Shown: positions 17,271 to 26,058 of the stretch, piece by piece | How positions within the stretch are numbered: position 1 is the first letter of the stretch | How the letters are laid out: each line of letters starts with the position of its first letter | From: Alistipes sp. | GTDB taxonomy: Bacteria; Bacteroidota; Bacteroidia; Bacteroidales; Rikenellaceae | Reading direction: 5' to 3' | DNA length: 64,000 nt | Assembly: GCA_021201825.1 (NCBI GenBank) | Contig: JAJQED010000041.1 | Coordinates: 124,001-188,000, forward strand | Position numbers and translations under genes: made by a program | The notes under the pieces: model-generated | Seen by the model: the letters and a program-made list of their open reading frames with translations, nothing else | The model's database searches: none | What the model was told of the DNA's origin: nothing

Positions 17271-19259
17271 ATGGAACACGACAACACCAAGCCGGCTTCC
17301 CTCCCGGAAAATGCCTACCGTGAATTGGCCCCCGGAGAGGAATATAAGCCCGTGATGGACCCGGCATCCACCCCCAAGGAGGTAACGCCTTACTCTGTGA
17401 CGTTCGGTATAATCATGGCCATCGTCTTCTCGGCCGCCGCCGCATACCTGGGCCTTAAGGTTGGGCAGGTTTTCGAAGCGGCGATCCCGATCGCAATCAT
17501 CGCCGTGGGTATGGGGACCGTGCTGGGCAAAAAGAATATGCTCGGCCAGAATATCATCATCCAGTCCATAGGCTCCTCGTCGGGAGTGATAGTGGCCGGG
17601 GCCATATTTACACTTCCAGCCTTGTATATTTTGGGTCTGGATGCGCATTTTTACCAGATCTTCCTCTCCTCGCTCCTGGGTGGATTCCTCGGGATACTGC
17701 TCTTGATCCCGTTCCGAAAATATTTCGTCAAGGATATGCACGGGAAGTACCCTTTCCCGGAGGCTACGGCAACGACCGAAGTGCTGGTATCAGGTGAGAA
17801 GAAAGGCAACCAGGCCAAACTGCTTGCCGTGAGCGGGCTTATCGGCGGGTTGTACGATTTCGTGGTGGGTACTTTCGGTTGGTGGACCGAAGAAGTGTCT
17901 ACTCGGCTGGCCGGTTGGGGCGAGATGCTTGCCGACAAGGCCAAAGTCGTTTTCAAGGTAAATACCGGGGCGGCCCTGTTGGGGCTCGGGTATATTATCG
18001 GCCTGAAGTATGCGGCGATCATCTGTGCCGGTTCTTTCACCGTCTGGTTCGTGCTGATCCCGTTCATCAGCCATTTCGCCGACGGAATGACCCTTGCCGT
18101 TGGCGAGGGTGTTACGCAGGTGATCGGGCAGATGTCCCCGGAAGATATATTCACACATTATGCCCGCCATATCGGTATCGGGGGAATAGCCATGGCAGGG
18201 CTTATCGGCATTATCCGCTCTTCCAATATTATCCGCCAGGCCCTCGGACTGGCCGTTACCGAGCTAACTGGTAAGAAAGGCTCCTCTGCTTCCCAGGCAT
18301 CGGCCGTCCGTACCGACCGGGACGTGTCGATGAAATTCATACTGATTTGCCTTGTAGCGGTATTGCTGACTACTTTTATCTTCTTCCAGTTCGGGGTTCT
18401 CGATAACTGGTTCCACTCTACCATCGCAGTACTGATCGTATTTATAATATCGTTCCTGTTCACGACCGTAGCCGCTAACGCTATCGCGATAGTCGGAACC
18501 AATCCGGTATCGGGGATGACCCTTATGACCCTGATACTCGCATCGCTCGTACTGGTAAGCGCCGGCCTGAGCGGGGCGAGCGGAATGACGGCCGCAATGA
18601 TAATCGGGGGCGTGGTTTGTACGGCCCTTTCGATGGCAGGGGCATTCATCACCGACCTCAAGATCGGTTATTGGCTCGGCACCACTCCGGCCAAACAGGA
18701 AAGGTGGAAATTCCTCGGGGCGGCAGTCTCGGCGGCTACCGTTGCCGGGGTGATGATAATCCTCAATAAGACATACGGTTTCGTAGGCGAGGGGGCACTC
18801 GTTGCCCCGCAGGCCAATGCAATGGCAGCAGTGATAAAACCATTGATGGAGGGCGGGACCACACCGTGGATGCTCTATTTTGCAGGGGCTGCCCTGGCGC
18901 TTATACTGACCATGATAGGGGTTCCGGCTTTAGCATTCGCGCTGGGGATGTTCATCCCGTTGCAGCTCAATACGCCGCTGCTGGTCGGTGGCCTTCTCAG
19001 TTGGTACGTTGCGACCCGTTCGACCGATCCGGCCAGGAATAAATGGCGTAAGGACAGGGGTACGCTTATTGCGTCCGGTTTCATAGCCGGGGGCGCATTG
19101 ATGGGTGTAGTGAGTGCTGTTCTTAAATTTGCCGGGGTGGATTGGTTCGCCGGGGAGTGGAGCCATAAGGCCGGTGCGGAATGGCTTTCGGTAGGTATGT
19201 ACCTTGCAATTATAGCTTATTTCGTTTGGGATTCTCTGAGGGCCAAGAACGATGAATAA
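17271..19259 (+). CDS. OPT-family oligopeptide transporter
   Basis: A 662-residue polytopic inner-membrane protein of the OPT/YSL family, which imports peptides or metal chelates driven by the proton gradient. A short hydrophilic N-terminus is followed by many hydrophobic segments. The family signatures are VTFGIIMAIVFSAAAAYLGLKVGQ near residue 45 (only part of that stretch is diagnostic), IIQSIGSSSG, the FPEATATTEVL segment near residue 165 and LGMFIPLQLNTPLLVGG near the C-terminus. The gene directly downstream, 18 bases away, is peptidase T, which supports peptides as substrate. The promoter lies at 17222-17229. Confidence 0.92.
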   Translation: MEHDNTKPASLPENAYRELAPGEEYKPVMDPASTPKEVTPYSVTFGIIMAIVFSAAAAYLGLKVGQVFEAAIPIAIIAVGMGTVLGKKNMLGQNIIIQSIGSSSGVIVAGAIFTLPALYILGLDAHFYQIFLSSLLGGFLGILLLIPFRKYFVKDMHGKYPFPEATATTEVLVSGEKKGNQAKLLAVSGLIGGLYDFVVGTFGWWTEEVSTRLAGWGEMLADKAKVVFKVNTGAALLGLGYIIGLKYAAIICAGSFTVWFVLIPFISHFADGMTLAVGEGVTQVIGQMSPEDIFTHYARHIGIGGIAMAGLIGIIRSSNIIRQALGLAVTELTGKKGSSASQASAVRTDRDVSMKFILICLVAVLLTTFIFFQFGVLDNWFHSTIAVLIVFIISFLFTTVAANAIAIVGTNPVSGMTLMTLILASLVLVSAGLSGASGMTAAMIIGGVVCTALSMAGAFITDLKIGYWLGTTPAKQERWKFLGAAVSAATVAGVMIILNKTYGFVGEGALVAPQANAMAAVIKPLMEGGTTPWMLYFAGAALALILTMIGVPALAFALGMFIPLQLNTPLLVGGLLSWYVATRSTDPARNKWRKDRGTLIASGFIAGGALMGVVSAVLKFAGVDWFAGEWSHKAGAEWLSVGMYLAIIAYFVWDSLRAKNDE

Positions 19260-19277
19260 ACGTCAAAAAGATACGAT

Positions 19278-20498
19278 ATGAAACTGATCGACAGGTTCCT
19301 GACATATGTGGCCATCGACACGCAAAGCGATCCGGCCAGCGAGACCTATCCCTCCACGGCCAAACAGTTCAACCTGCTTAACCACCTGGTCGAGGAGATG
19401 AAAATAATGGGGTTGCATGATGTGGACATAGACCCTAACGGGTATGTGACGGCTACCCTGCCGGCCACACCGGGGTATGAAAATACCCCGGTGATAGGGT
19501 TCCTCGCCCATGTGGACACCAGTCCCGATATGCCGGGCCATGATATAAAACCGCGCATTATCGAGAATTACGACGGGGAAGATATTTGCCTGAACGAAAA
19601 TGTAACCATGTCCGTTGCCGACTTTCCCGAACTCGGGTTTTACAAGGGTCATACCCTTATAACTACGGACGGCACCACACTACTCGGGGCGGACGATAAG
19701 GCGGGAATAGCCGAGATACTTACCGCCGTACAATTCCTGCTCGAGCATCCGGAAATTGCCCACGGCAAGATCCGCATCGGATTCACTCCCGACGAGGAGA
19801 TCGGCCGTGGGGTTGATTTTTTCAATGTCGAGGCATTCGGAGCACAGTTCGCCTATACCGTGGACGGCGGATTCGAGGGGGAGTTGGAATATAAGAATTT
19901 CAACGCAGCCAGCGCCCAGATCGATATTCAGGGCCGTAATATCCACCCCGGGTATGCAAAGGACAAGATGCTGAACGCCCTGCTGCTGGTCCAGGAGTTC
20001 AACTCCATGCTGCCAGCCAACCAGAGGCCGGAACATACGGAGGGGTATGAAGGTTTTTATCACCTGGTTTCCATCAACGGCGGGGTGGAGAAAGCATCCA
20101 TGGAGTATATTATCCGGGACCATGACCGTGAGAAATTCGAGCAGAAAAAACGGTTCATAACCTCCGTTGCTGACTACCTGAACGGTAAATACGGTGCGGG
20201 TACGATCGCCCTTACGCTCAAAGACCAATACTACAATATGAAAGAGATGGTCGAGCCTCACCCGCAGATCGTGGAAATAGCCCGGATTGCGATGACGGAG
20301 GCCGGGGTTGAGCCGATCATCCGCCCGATCCGGGGCGGTACGGACGGTTCCCGTCTTTCTTATATGGGCCTGCCGTGTCCCAACCTGTTCACGGGCGGGA
20401 TGAATTTCCACGGCAAATACGAATATATTTCGGTCGACACCATGCATAAGGCAGTCGAAACCATTATCAATATCGCCCGGCTATGGGCCGTTAAATAG
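19278..20498 (+). CDS. pepT: Peptidase T (tripeptide aminopeptidase)
   Basis: A 406-residue M20-family zinc aminopeptidase that removes the N-terminal residue of tripeptides in the cytosol. Metal-site segments are seen in order: [29 protein letters not shown], the general base in [38 protein letters not shown], and the C-terminal [24 protein letters not shown]. It follows the OPT transporter by 18 bases and likely digests the imported peptides. A strong terminator lies just downstream. Confidence 0.97.
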   Translation: MKLIDRFLTYVAIDTQSDPASETYPSTAKQFNLLNHLVEEMKIMGLHDVDIDPNGYVTATLPATPGYENTPVIGFLAHVDTSPDMPGHDIKPRIIENYDGEDICLNENVTMSVADFPELGFYKGHTLITTDGTTLLGADDKAGIAEILTAVQFLLEHPEIAHGKIRIGFTPDEEIGRGVDFFNVEAFGAQFAYTVDGGFEGELEYKNFNAASAQIDIQGRNIHPGYAKDKMLNALLLVQEFNSMLPANQRPEHTEGYEGFYHLVSINGGVEKASMEYIIRDHDREKFEQKKRFITSVADYLNGKYGAGTIALTLKDQYYNMKEMVEPHPQIVEIARIAMTEAGVEPIIRPIRGGTDGSRLSYMGLPCPNLFTGGMNFHGKYEYISVDTMHKAVETIINIARLWAVK

Positions 20499-20518
20499 GG
20501 TGGTAGCAAGCCGGCCGG

Positions 20519-20560
20519 CACCCGGGTATTGCTTGACGGCAGTACCCGGGTGCGGATTTT
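20519..20560 (+). terminator. Rho-independent terminator after pepT
   Basis: A 10-bp perfect stem (20519-20528 with 20543-20552) carries an inner TGC-GCA pairing in its loop and is followed by CGGATTTTTA. Confidence 0.85.
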
Positions 20561-20572
20561 TAGCCGGAAAAA

Positions 20573-20603
20573 TTTGAACATTGTAAAAAATGCAATAAAT
20601 TTG
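20573..20603 (+). promoter_or_regulatory. tRNA-Gln promoter (TTTG-N19-TAAATTTG)
   Basis: TTTG at 20573-20576 and TAAATTTG at 20596-20603 are 19 bases apart, a full consensus match. Initiation near 20610 precedes the tRNA by about 16 bases. Confidence 0.8.
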
Positions 20604-20625
20604 CATCAGGTTTCATAACCGCGAT

Positions 20626-20696
20626 TGAGCTATGGTGTAATGGTAACACTGCAGATTCTGGATCTGCCTTTCTAGGTTCGAATCCTAGTAGCTCAA
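20626..20696 (+). tRNA. tRNA-Gln (anticodon CTG)
   Basis: A complete cloverleaf: acceptor TGAGCTA pairs with TAGCTCA, the anticodon stem GCAGA/TCTGC encloses loop TTCTGGA with anticodon CTG at 34-36, and the T arm is CTAGG-TTCGAAT-CCTAG. The weak U1-A72 pair is typical of glutamine tRNAs. The CCA end is not encoded. It has its own promoter and terminator. Confidence 0.96.
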
Positions 20697-20700
20697 CAAA

Positions 20701-20726
20701 GGACGCACAATAGCGTCCTTTTTTTA
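20701..20726 (+). terminator. Rho-independent terminator after tRNA-Gln
   Basis: Six-bp stem GGACGC/GCGTCC with loop ACAATA, followed by a run of T. It separates the tRNA transcript from the next gene. Confidence 0.88.
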
Positions 20727-20760
20727 TATACTTTTTCTTCACAGACCCATACCGGATAAA

Positions 20761-20792
20761 TTTGACAGGTCTGAACTTAATTTTTATCTTTA
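20761..20792 (+). promoter_or_regulatory. Promoter of the NTPase-PPR gene (TTTG-N20-TATCTTTA)
   Basis: TTTG at 20761-20764 and TATCTTTA at 20785-20792 are 20 bases apart, a near-consensus Bacteroidota promoter. Initiation near 20798 leaves a leader of about 17 bases before the ATG at 20815. The gene is thus independently expressed. Confidence 0.7.
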
Positions 20793-20814
20793 CCCGTTAA
20801 CTAACCCCGGGCCT

Positions 20815-23601
20815 ATGTTAGAACTGCTGAGTAATTTATGGGAAAAATACAGTTCCATCCTTACGGTCATTTTAGGATCTATAGGGTCAGGAATACTGTT
20901 ATTCATAAATATCCGTAATAAGAGGAAAGAAAAGCTATCAGAGGCTAAAAAAGCTTTTGAAAGCCTTTGGATCGATAGTTCGGAACTTCAATATGAAGAT
21001 ATATCGGGCCGGGAACAGCAAAAAACCATCGGTGAATTAAGTACCCATTCCCACCTCCCCACGCAGATCAATGGTTGTTTGGATGAATGTAAGAATATTT
21101 TACTGGTCGGTGCTTCACTGTCCGGAAAAAGCCATTTTACGGTTAATTTTCTTCAAAACCTCGAAGAGACCATCGTCCTGGTACCCAATCTGAGTAATTT
21201 CGACAAATATTATGACGGAATACTTAAACCGAAAGTCGATGCCAGATATAAAATAATCCTTATCGACGATGCACATTTTTGCATCTCTCTCGGTATAGCC
21301 AAAGAAAAAATATGGGATTTTATCGAGAATGCCAATAAAGAGGGTTATATCGTATGGCTTATTACGACCGATATAGACTGCGGTAATCTTCAAGAATTTT
21401 TATCCACTAAAATTCTTAATAATTTCTCACAGCTTGAGATTAAAAAAACACTGAGCCGTGATGAAGCCGTAGCGATCGCAAAAAACAATGATATCGATAA
21501 ACTGCCGGAACATTTCGACGGGACGGTCGGATCCATATTTTATGATATCGATAATATAAGGTCTGTCTATAACTCAAAGAATATAACGAGTACCGATAGA
21601 ATTATAATGGAGGCAATTACCCGGCTTTACCTGTTGGGTATATATGAACAGCCTTTCAAAATTCACGTGCATAATATTTTTGCCGTCATTCAAAAAATCG
21701 AAAAAATAAATATTGAAGATAAGGAGATATTATCCCGTATAGATAATTTGCTGAAACACGGACTGTTATTGAAATATGATTCCAATCATTATATATACTT
21801 CGAAGAGTGTTATCTTAATGCGTTGATAGTAAGAGGGGTGAATGGCTTGAGGCCGGAGATGCAGGTTAAAAATTTTATGGAAAGGTATTCCGTATACTTC
21901 CCAGCCCATGCCGCTTCATATACCCAGGAAATGCAGCAGTCCGAGGATTATAAAAATGCCAAAGCAATTTACCATGAAATGATATCACGCAGGGTCCAGC
22001 CCAATACCCGTCCCTATACCGTACTGATAAGATTGTCCGAAGATACGGATGAGGGTTTGATATGGTTGGACGAGATGGACAGGCATAAAATCCAGCCTAC
22101 CGATTACACGATCAATGCCTTATTCCGTACCACTGCCGGGGATGAAGACAAAATAGATAAAGTAGTCAAACGTCTTCAAAAAAGATATCCGGACCTGGAA
22201 GATATCATAAAAGAATGTCATAGCGGATATTTGCTCTCCCTGCTTAACCAGAAGCTAAAGGATACGGATTTCGAAACAACCCTGAAAATATATGATGAAA
22301 TAGAAGAGAATGGCCTCCAACCCAATGAACTGACTTTTTTTTATATCATCAATAATGCTCCGGATTATTCTGCAGCAAAAGAATTTTTCGAAAAAAAGAT
22401 CCGGGATCATATCACAAAGGATAATGCAAATATTTTATATGGAAACCTGATCAGTAAATCTCAAAACTTTGAGGTTGGTTTGGAGCTGTTAAAAGAAATA
22501 CTTTACATGGAAGCGGAGCCGGAGGTCCATCTTTTAGGCACACTTATGAACCTGGCGGGGAATTATAGGAAAGGGAGTCAATTCCTGGAATATATAAAGG
22601 AAAATGGTTTTGCTTTGAACAAAGAGATTTATGGGACCTTGATAAATCTCTGTAAGGATTTCACAGAATGTGAAAGGTTATTCTCGGAAATGGAAATAAT
22701 CGAACGGCCGGGCGAAGCGGAATATGGTACCATAATAAATAAAGCCCCCGACTATAAAACCGCTGAGAAATATTATAGTGACATGCGTGAAAAAATCGCC
22801 AGAATAGGAATAAAAACCTACGGAGCGATGATAAACAAATGTGAGGAATATTCTACGGCCTTTTTCTATTTTCAGGAGATGAAAGAAACGGTTATCCTGG
22901 AGGAGCAGGAACCGGTTTCGATCAATAAAATATATTCGACACTGATCAATAAATGCGGTGATTTTACGGAGGGTGAGCGACTTTTTAACGAGTTAAAGGG
23001 ATTGGTAGGTGTTCCGGACGAGAGCGCATACGGAACGCTGATCAGTAAAGCAGCCGATAAGGGAACTTGTGAAAAATATTACCGGGAGATCATCGACAAT
23101 AATATTAAACCCGGGGATAAAACCTATGCCACGATCATACGTAAATTAAACGATTACGAACGTGGCCGTGAAATAATAGAAAGAATAGCCAAAACCGGGA
23201 ATAAACCCGGTATAAACAGTTATAACGCATTGATCAAAATATCCGGATCATACGGGCAGGGCGTTGCCATAATCGCAGAAATGGAAAGTAAAGGGATCAA
23301 ACCCAATACTATGACAATAAATAATCTTATCGGCTTGTGTGGTAAAGCGGGCTACGATATGGCGATAAGGATTATGGAAGAAGATTTCAAAAAATACGGT
23401 ATAAAACCCGATACCCATACCTACTGGACATTAATCCTGATAAGCCCCGATTTCGACCGTGCATACGGTAATCTGCAAAAGTTGATCGAAAAAGGGTGCA
23501 AAGAATGGTACATACCGTGGAGGAAACTTGAGACACTGGCGGGTAATAATGAGGATTATAAATTTAAATTAGAAGAAATCCGTAAGTCTAAAAAGAAGTA
23601 A
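20815..23601 (+). CDS. Membrane-anchored STAND-like P-loop NTPase with PPR-like repeats
   Basis: A 928-residue protein not assigned to a named family. Residues about 14-33 form one transmembrane helix followed by the basic stretch RNKRKEK, which suggests a cytosolic body. An NTPase core follows: Walker A GASLSGKS at 99-106, Walker B IILIDDAHF at 147-155 and a sensor-like WLITTD at 181-186. Residues 260-345 look like a winged-helix module typical of STAND and AAA+ proteins. From about 370 to 890 there are roughly 14 helical-hairpin repeats with pentatricopeptide features (Y-x-T-L-I, then an A-helix B, then GIKPN). The anchor residues sit mostly 32 apart (543, 575, 607, 638, 670; 708, 740, 772, 804, 836). 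The gene is clearly more AT-rich than its neighbours and stands alone between tRNA-Gln and convergent radA, 13 bases away. A sensor or defence role is an inference. No effector domain is seen unless it is the membrane helix. Confidence 0.75.
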   Translation: MLELLSNLWEKYSSILTVILGSIGSGILLFINIRNKRKEKLSEAKKAFESLWIDSSELQYEDISGREQQKTIGELSTHSHLPTQINGCLDECKNILLVGASLSGKSHFTVNFLQNLEETIVLVPNLSNFDKYYDGILKPKVDARYKIILIDDAHFCISLGIAKEKIWDFIENANKEGYIVWLITTDIDCGNLQEFLSTKILNNFSQLEIKKTLSRDEAVAIAKNNDIDKLPEHFDGTVGSIFYDIDNIRSVYNSKNITSTDRIIMEAITRLYLLGIYEQPFKIHVHNIFAVIQKIEKINIEDKEILSRIDNLLKHGLLLKYDSNHYIYFEECYLNALIVRGVNGLRPEMQVKNFMERYSVYFPAHAASYTQEMQQSEDYKNAKAIYHEMISRRVQPNTRPYTVLIRLSEDTDEGLIWLDEMDRHKIQPTDYTINALFRTTAGDEDKIDKVVKRLQKRYPDLEDIIKECHSGYLLSLLNQKLKDTDFETTLKIYDEIEENGLQPNELTFFYIINNAPDYSAAKEFFEKKIRDHITKDNANILYGNLISKSQNFEVGLELLKEILYMEAEPEVHLLGTLMNLAGNYRKGSQFLEYIKENGFALNKEIYGTLINLCKDFTECERLFSEMEIIERPGEAEYGTIINKAPDYKTAEKYYSDMREKIARIGIKTYGAMINKCEEYSTAFFYFQEMKETVILEEQEPVSINKIYSTLINKCGDFTEGERLFNELKGLVGVPDESAYGTLISKAADKGTCEKYYREIIDNNIKPGDKTYATIIRKLNDYERGREIIERIAKTGNKPGINSYNALIKISGSYGQGVAIIAEMESKGIKPNTMTINNLIGLCGKAGYDMAIRIMEEDFKKYGIKPDTHTYWTLILISPDFDRAYGNLQKLIEKGCKEWYIPWRKLETLAGNNEDYKFKLEEIRKSKKK

Positions 23602-23614
23602 GTAGTGCTTGGTT

Positions 23615-24994
23615 TTACTCTGGCGTCGTTCCGAAAATAGCTCTGGGCAGCTCCTCGATTCGGTTAATGTATATAAGGTCGATCCCTTTGGGCGGTTTCG
23701 GTAGGGTTTTGCGCAGGTATCCCGAAACTATTATACTCCGGAATCCGAGCCTTGCCGCTTCCGAGATGCGCTGTTCGCTACGGGGAGCCGGACGGATCTC
23801 ACCCGATAGGCCAATCTCGGCCGCACAGCAAACCCCGTCGGCAATGGGGCGGTCGAAATAAGAGGAGACAATGGCCGAAACCACGGCAAGGTCCAGACCC
23901 GTGTCGGATATCTTGAAACCTCCTGCGAAGTTGAGGAAAACGTCTTTGGCGTACATCTTCATTCCCACGCGTTTCTCCAGCACGGCGATCATCATATTGA
24001 GCCTCTTAAGGTCGTAGCCGGTTGAGGACCGCTGGGCCGTTCCGTACGCCGCATTACAGACCAAAGCCTGAGTCTCGATAAGATAGGAGCGCAATCCGTC
24101 TGCCGCGGCACCCACGGCAATGCCGCTCAACGGCTCGTCATAGTGAGTCAGCAATATCTCCGACGGGTTGTCTACGCTTCGCAGTCCGTCCCCGCGCATC
24201 TCGAAAACGCCGATCTCATAGGTCGCTCCGAAACGGTTCTTGTTGCCACGGAGTATCCTGTAAATATTGTTATTGTCGCCCTCGAACTGCAGGACTACAT
24301 CAACGATATGTTCCAGTATCTTGGGACCAGCGATTGCCCCTTCCTTGGTGATATGGCCTATGATTATGACCGAAGTGCCGCTGGTTTTGGCGAATTTTAG
24401 CAGGGTCGCCGCGCATTCCCTCACCTGCGATACGCTTCCGGGCGTGGAATCCAAAAGATCGGAATAGATGGTCTGGATAGAGTCGATTATCACCAGGTCG
24501 GGTGCCGTTTCGTCTATTTGAGTAAGTATACTCTCGAGTTTTGTCTCGCAGTAGATAAGGCACTCTTCGTTACCTATACCGATACGGTCGGCCCGCATTT
24601 TTATCTGTTCGGCAGATTCCTCCCCCGACACGTAAAGTGTCTTCAGGCCGTTGGGTAGCAGGGCGATCTGCAGGCTAAGGGTCGACTTGCCGATACCCGG
24701 CTCACCCCCGAGCAGTACGAGCGACCCCGGTACCATTCCGCCCCCGAGCACCCGGTTCATCTCCGTATTGCCCAGGTCTATACGCTTATGCTCGTGCCGC
24801 TGAACGTTGCTTACCGGTATCGGGGCAGAGGCCGCCGACCGGGATTGGAAAGAGGTCGTCGGGGAAGAAGTCTCCTTTTGAATGATCTCCTCCGTGAAAC
24901 TGTTCCACTGCCCGCACGCCGGGCAACGGCCCATCCATTTCGGGGATTCGTTCCCGCACTCCCGGCAAAAAAACGCTTTTTTGACTTTAGCCAT
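23615..24994 (-). CDS. radA: DNA repair protein RadA
   Basis: A 459-residue RecA-related helicase that promotes branch migration during recombination. Visible in order: the N-terminal four-Cys zinc finger (Cys10, 13, 24, 27 in CRECG and CPACG), Walker A GGEPGIGKST at 96-105, the IDSIQT Walker B segment, the RadA-specific KNRFG motif and a C-terminal Lon-protease-like domain. Length and order are normal. It is the last gene of a minus-strand cluster and ends 13 bases from the convergent NTPase-PPR gene, with no obvious hairpin between them. Confidence 0.97.
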   Translation of the reverse strand: MAKVKKAFFCRECGNESPKWMGRCPACGQWNSFTEEIIQKETSSPTTSFQSRSAASAPIPVSNVQRHEHKRIDLGNTEMNRVLGGGMVPGSLVLLGGEPGIGKSTLSLQIALLPNGLKTLYVSGEESAEQIKMRADRIGIGNEECLIYCETKLESILTQIDETAPDLVIIDSIQTIYSDLLDSTPGSVSQVRECAATLLKFAKTSGTSVIIIGHITKEGAIAGPKILEHIVDVVLQFEGDNNNIYRILRGNKNRFGATYEIGVFEMRGDGLRSVDNPSEILLTHYDEPLSGIAVGAAADGLRSYLIETQALVCNAAYGTAQRSSTGYDLKRLNMMIAVLEKRVGMKMYAKDVFLNFAGGFKISDTGLDLAVVSAIVSSYFDRPIADGVCCAAEIGLSGEIRPAPRSEQRISEAARLGFRSIIVSGYLRKTLPKPPKGIDLIYINRIEELPRAIFGTTPE

Positions 24995-25004
24995 GCCCCG
25001 TTGA

Positions 25005-26027
25005 TTAAACTAACGATTCCCGGAGAGCAAACGCAAGTGCGTCTATATCTTCCTTTGTGGTGTCGAACGAACATACCCACCTCAATATACATGGGTCGGC
25101 CGGGTTAACGTTGCGGTAATATCCCTTTTCGCTGAGCGGTTTGATTGCCCGCTGTGGTATCCGGGCAAACACCATATTCGTTTGGACAGGGTAGGGAATC
25201 TCGACCAGGTCGCCGATTTGCCCGGCAAGGTATGAGGCCATGGCATTGGCATGCCGGGCATTCTCGAGCCAGAGGCCGTCCGAAAGATAGGCTTCGAACT
25301 GGGCGGCCGTGAACCTCATTTTGGAGTTCAACTGCATCAACTGTTTACGTTCGTATGATGCATTGCGTCCCAGTTCCGCATTGAGGTAAATAACACTTTC
25401 GCCGCCGAGCATACCGTTCTTCGTCCCGCCGAAACTGAGCAGGTCAACACCGGTCTCGGTCACCAGTTGCTGGGCCGTACACCCCAGTGCCGCTATAGCG
25501 TTGGCCAGCCGCGTCCCGTCAATGTGCAGGAACATGCCGTTGGCATGGGCGAAGTCCGCCAGTTCCTTTATCTCGTCGGGAGTGTAAAGGGTGCCGACCT
25601 CCGTAGAGAGGGCTACGGTAACGGCCCCAGGCTGGTTATGGTGCGGGTTACCTTTCACCGCAAGGTGCGGTATCATCTGCTCGGTGTTTATCTTCCCGTC
25701 CGTACTGGGCAGGGCGATAAATTTGCAACCCGTATGGCATTCGGGTGCTCCGCATTCGTTCTCCCAAACGTGGGCGGTATCGGCACAGAAAATGGCGTTG
25801 AAAGGCCGGGTTATACTGCGAAGGGCCAGTACGTTCGCCCCCGTGCCGTTGAATACAAAATAGACCTCGGCATTGGGCGAGAAGATTTCGCGTATCGTAT
25901 CGCTGGCTTCTGCCGTATACAGGTCGTCGCCGTAGGCCGGCACATGGCCCGTATTGGCTTTTATGATAGCTTCGAGTATCCTGGGATGGATTCCCGAATG
26001 GTTGTCGCTTCCGAAACTGTGTTCCAT
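25005..26027 (-). CDS. ltaE: Low-specificity L-threonine aldolase
   Basis: A 340-residue PLP enzyme that splits L-threonine (and allo-threonine) to glycine and acetaldehyde in the cytosol. The N-terminal SFGSDNHSGIHP and AYGDD segments, HVWENECGAPE, the aspartate in HIDGTRLANA and the PLP lysine in SFGGTKNGMLGGE are all present. Beta-eliminating lyase relatives share the fold, but the first and last motifs are those of threonine aldolases. It lies between rseP and radA on the same strand with gaps of 31 and 10 bases. Confidence 0.93.
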   Translation of the reverse strand: MEHSFGSDNHSGIHPRILEAIIKANTGHVPAYGDDLYTAEASDTIREIFSPNAEVYFVFNGTGANVLALRSITRPFNAIFCADTAHVWENECGAPECHTGCKFIALPSTDGKINTEQMIPHLAVKGNPHHNQPGAVTVALSTEVGTLYTPDEIKELADFAHANGMFLHIDGTRLANAIAALGCTAQQLVTETGVDLLSFGGTKNGMLGGESVIYLNAELGRNASYERKQLMQLNSKMRFTAAQFEAYLSDGLWLENARHANAMASYLAGQIGDLVEIPYPVQTNMVFARIPQRAIKPLSEKGYYRNVNPADPCILRWVCSFDTTKEDIDALAFALRESLV

Positions 26028-26058
26028 TTGGGTCGGTTGAACGGGTGTAGTTTATGAT

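Noticed and set aside
20740-23601. A CRISPR array or a repeat-rich DNA region in the PPR-like gene
   Set aside because: The repeats are at protein level only. The DNA units differ too much for direct repeats.
20626-23614. An integrated element at tRNA-Gln with att repeats
   Set aside because: No copy of the tRNA 3' end was found after the NTPase gene, and no integrase, relaxase or transposase gene is present.
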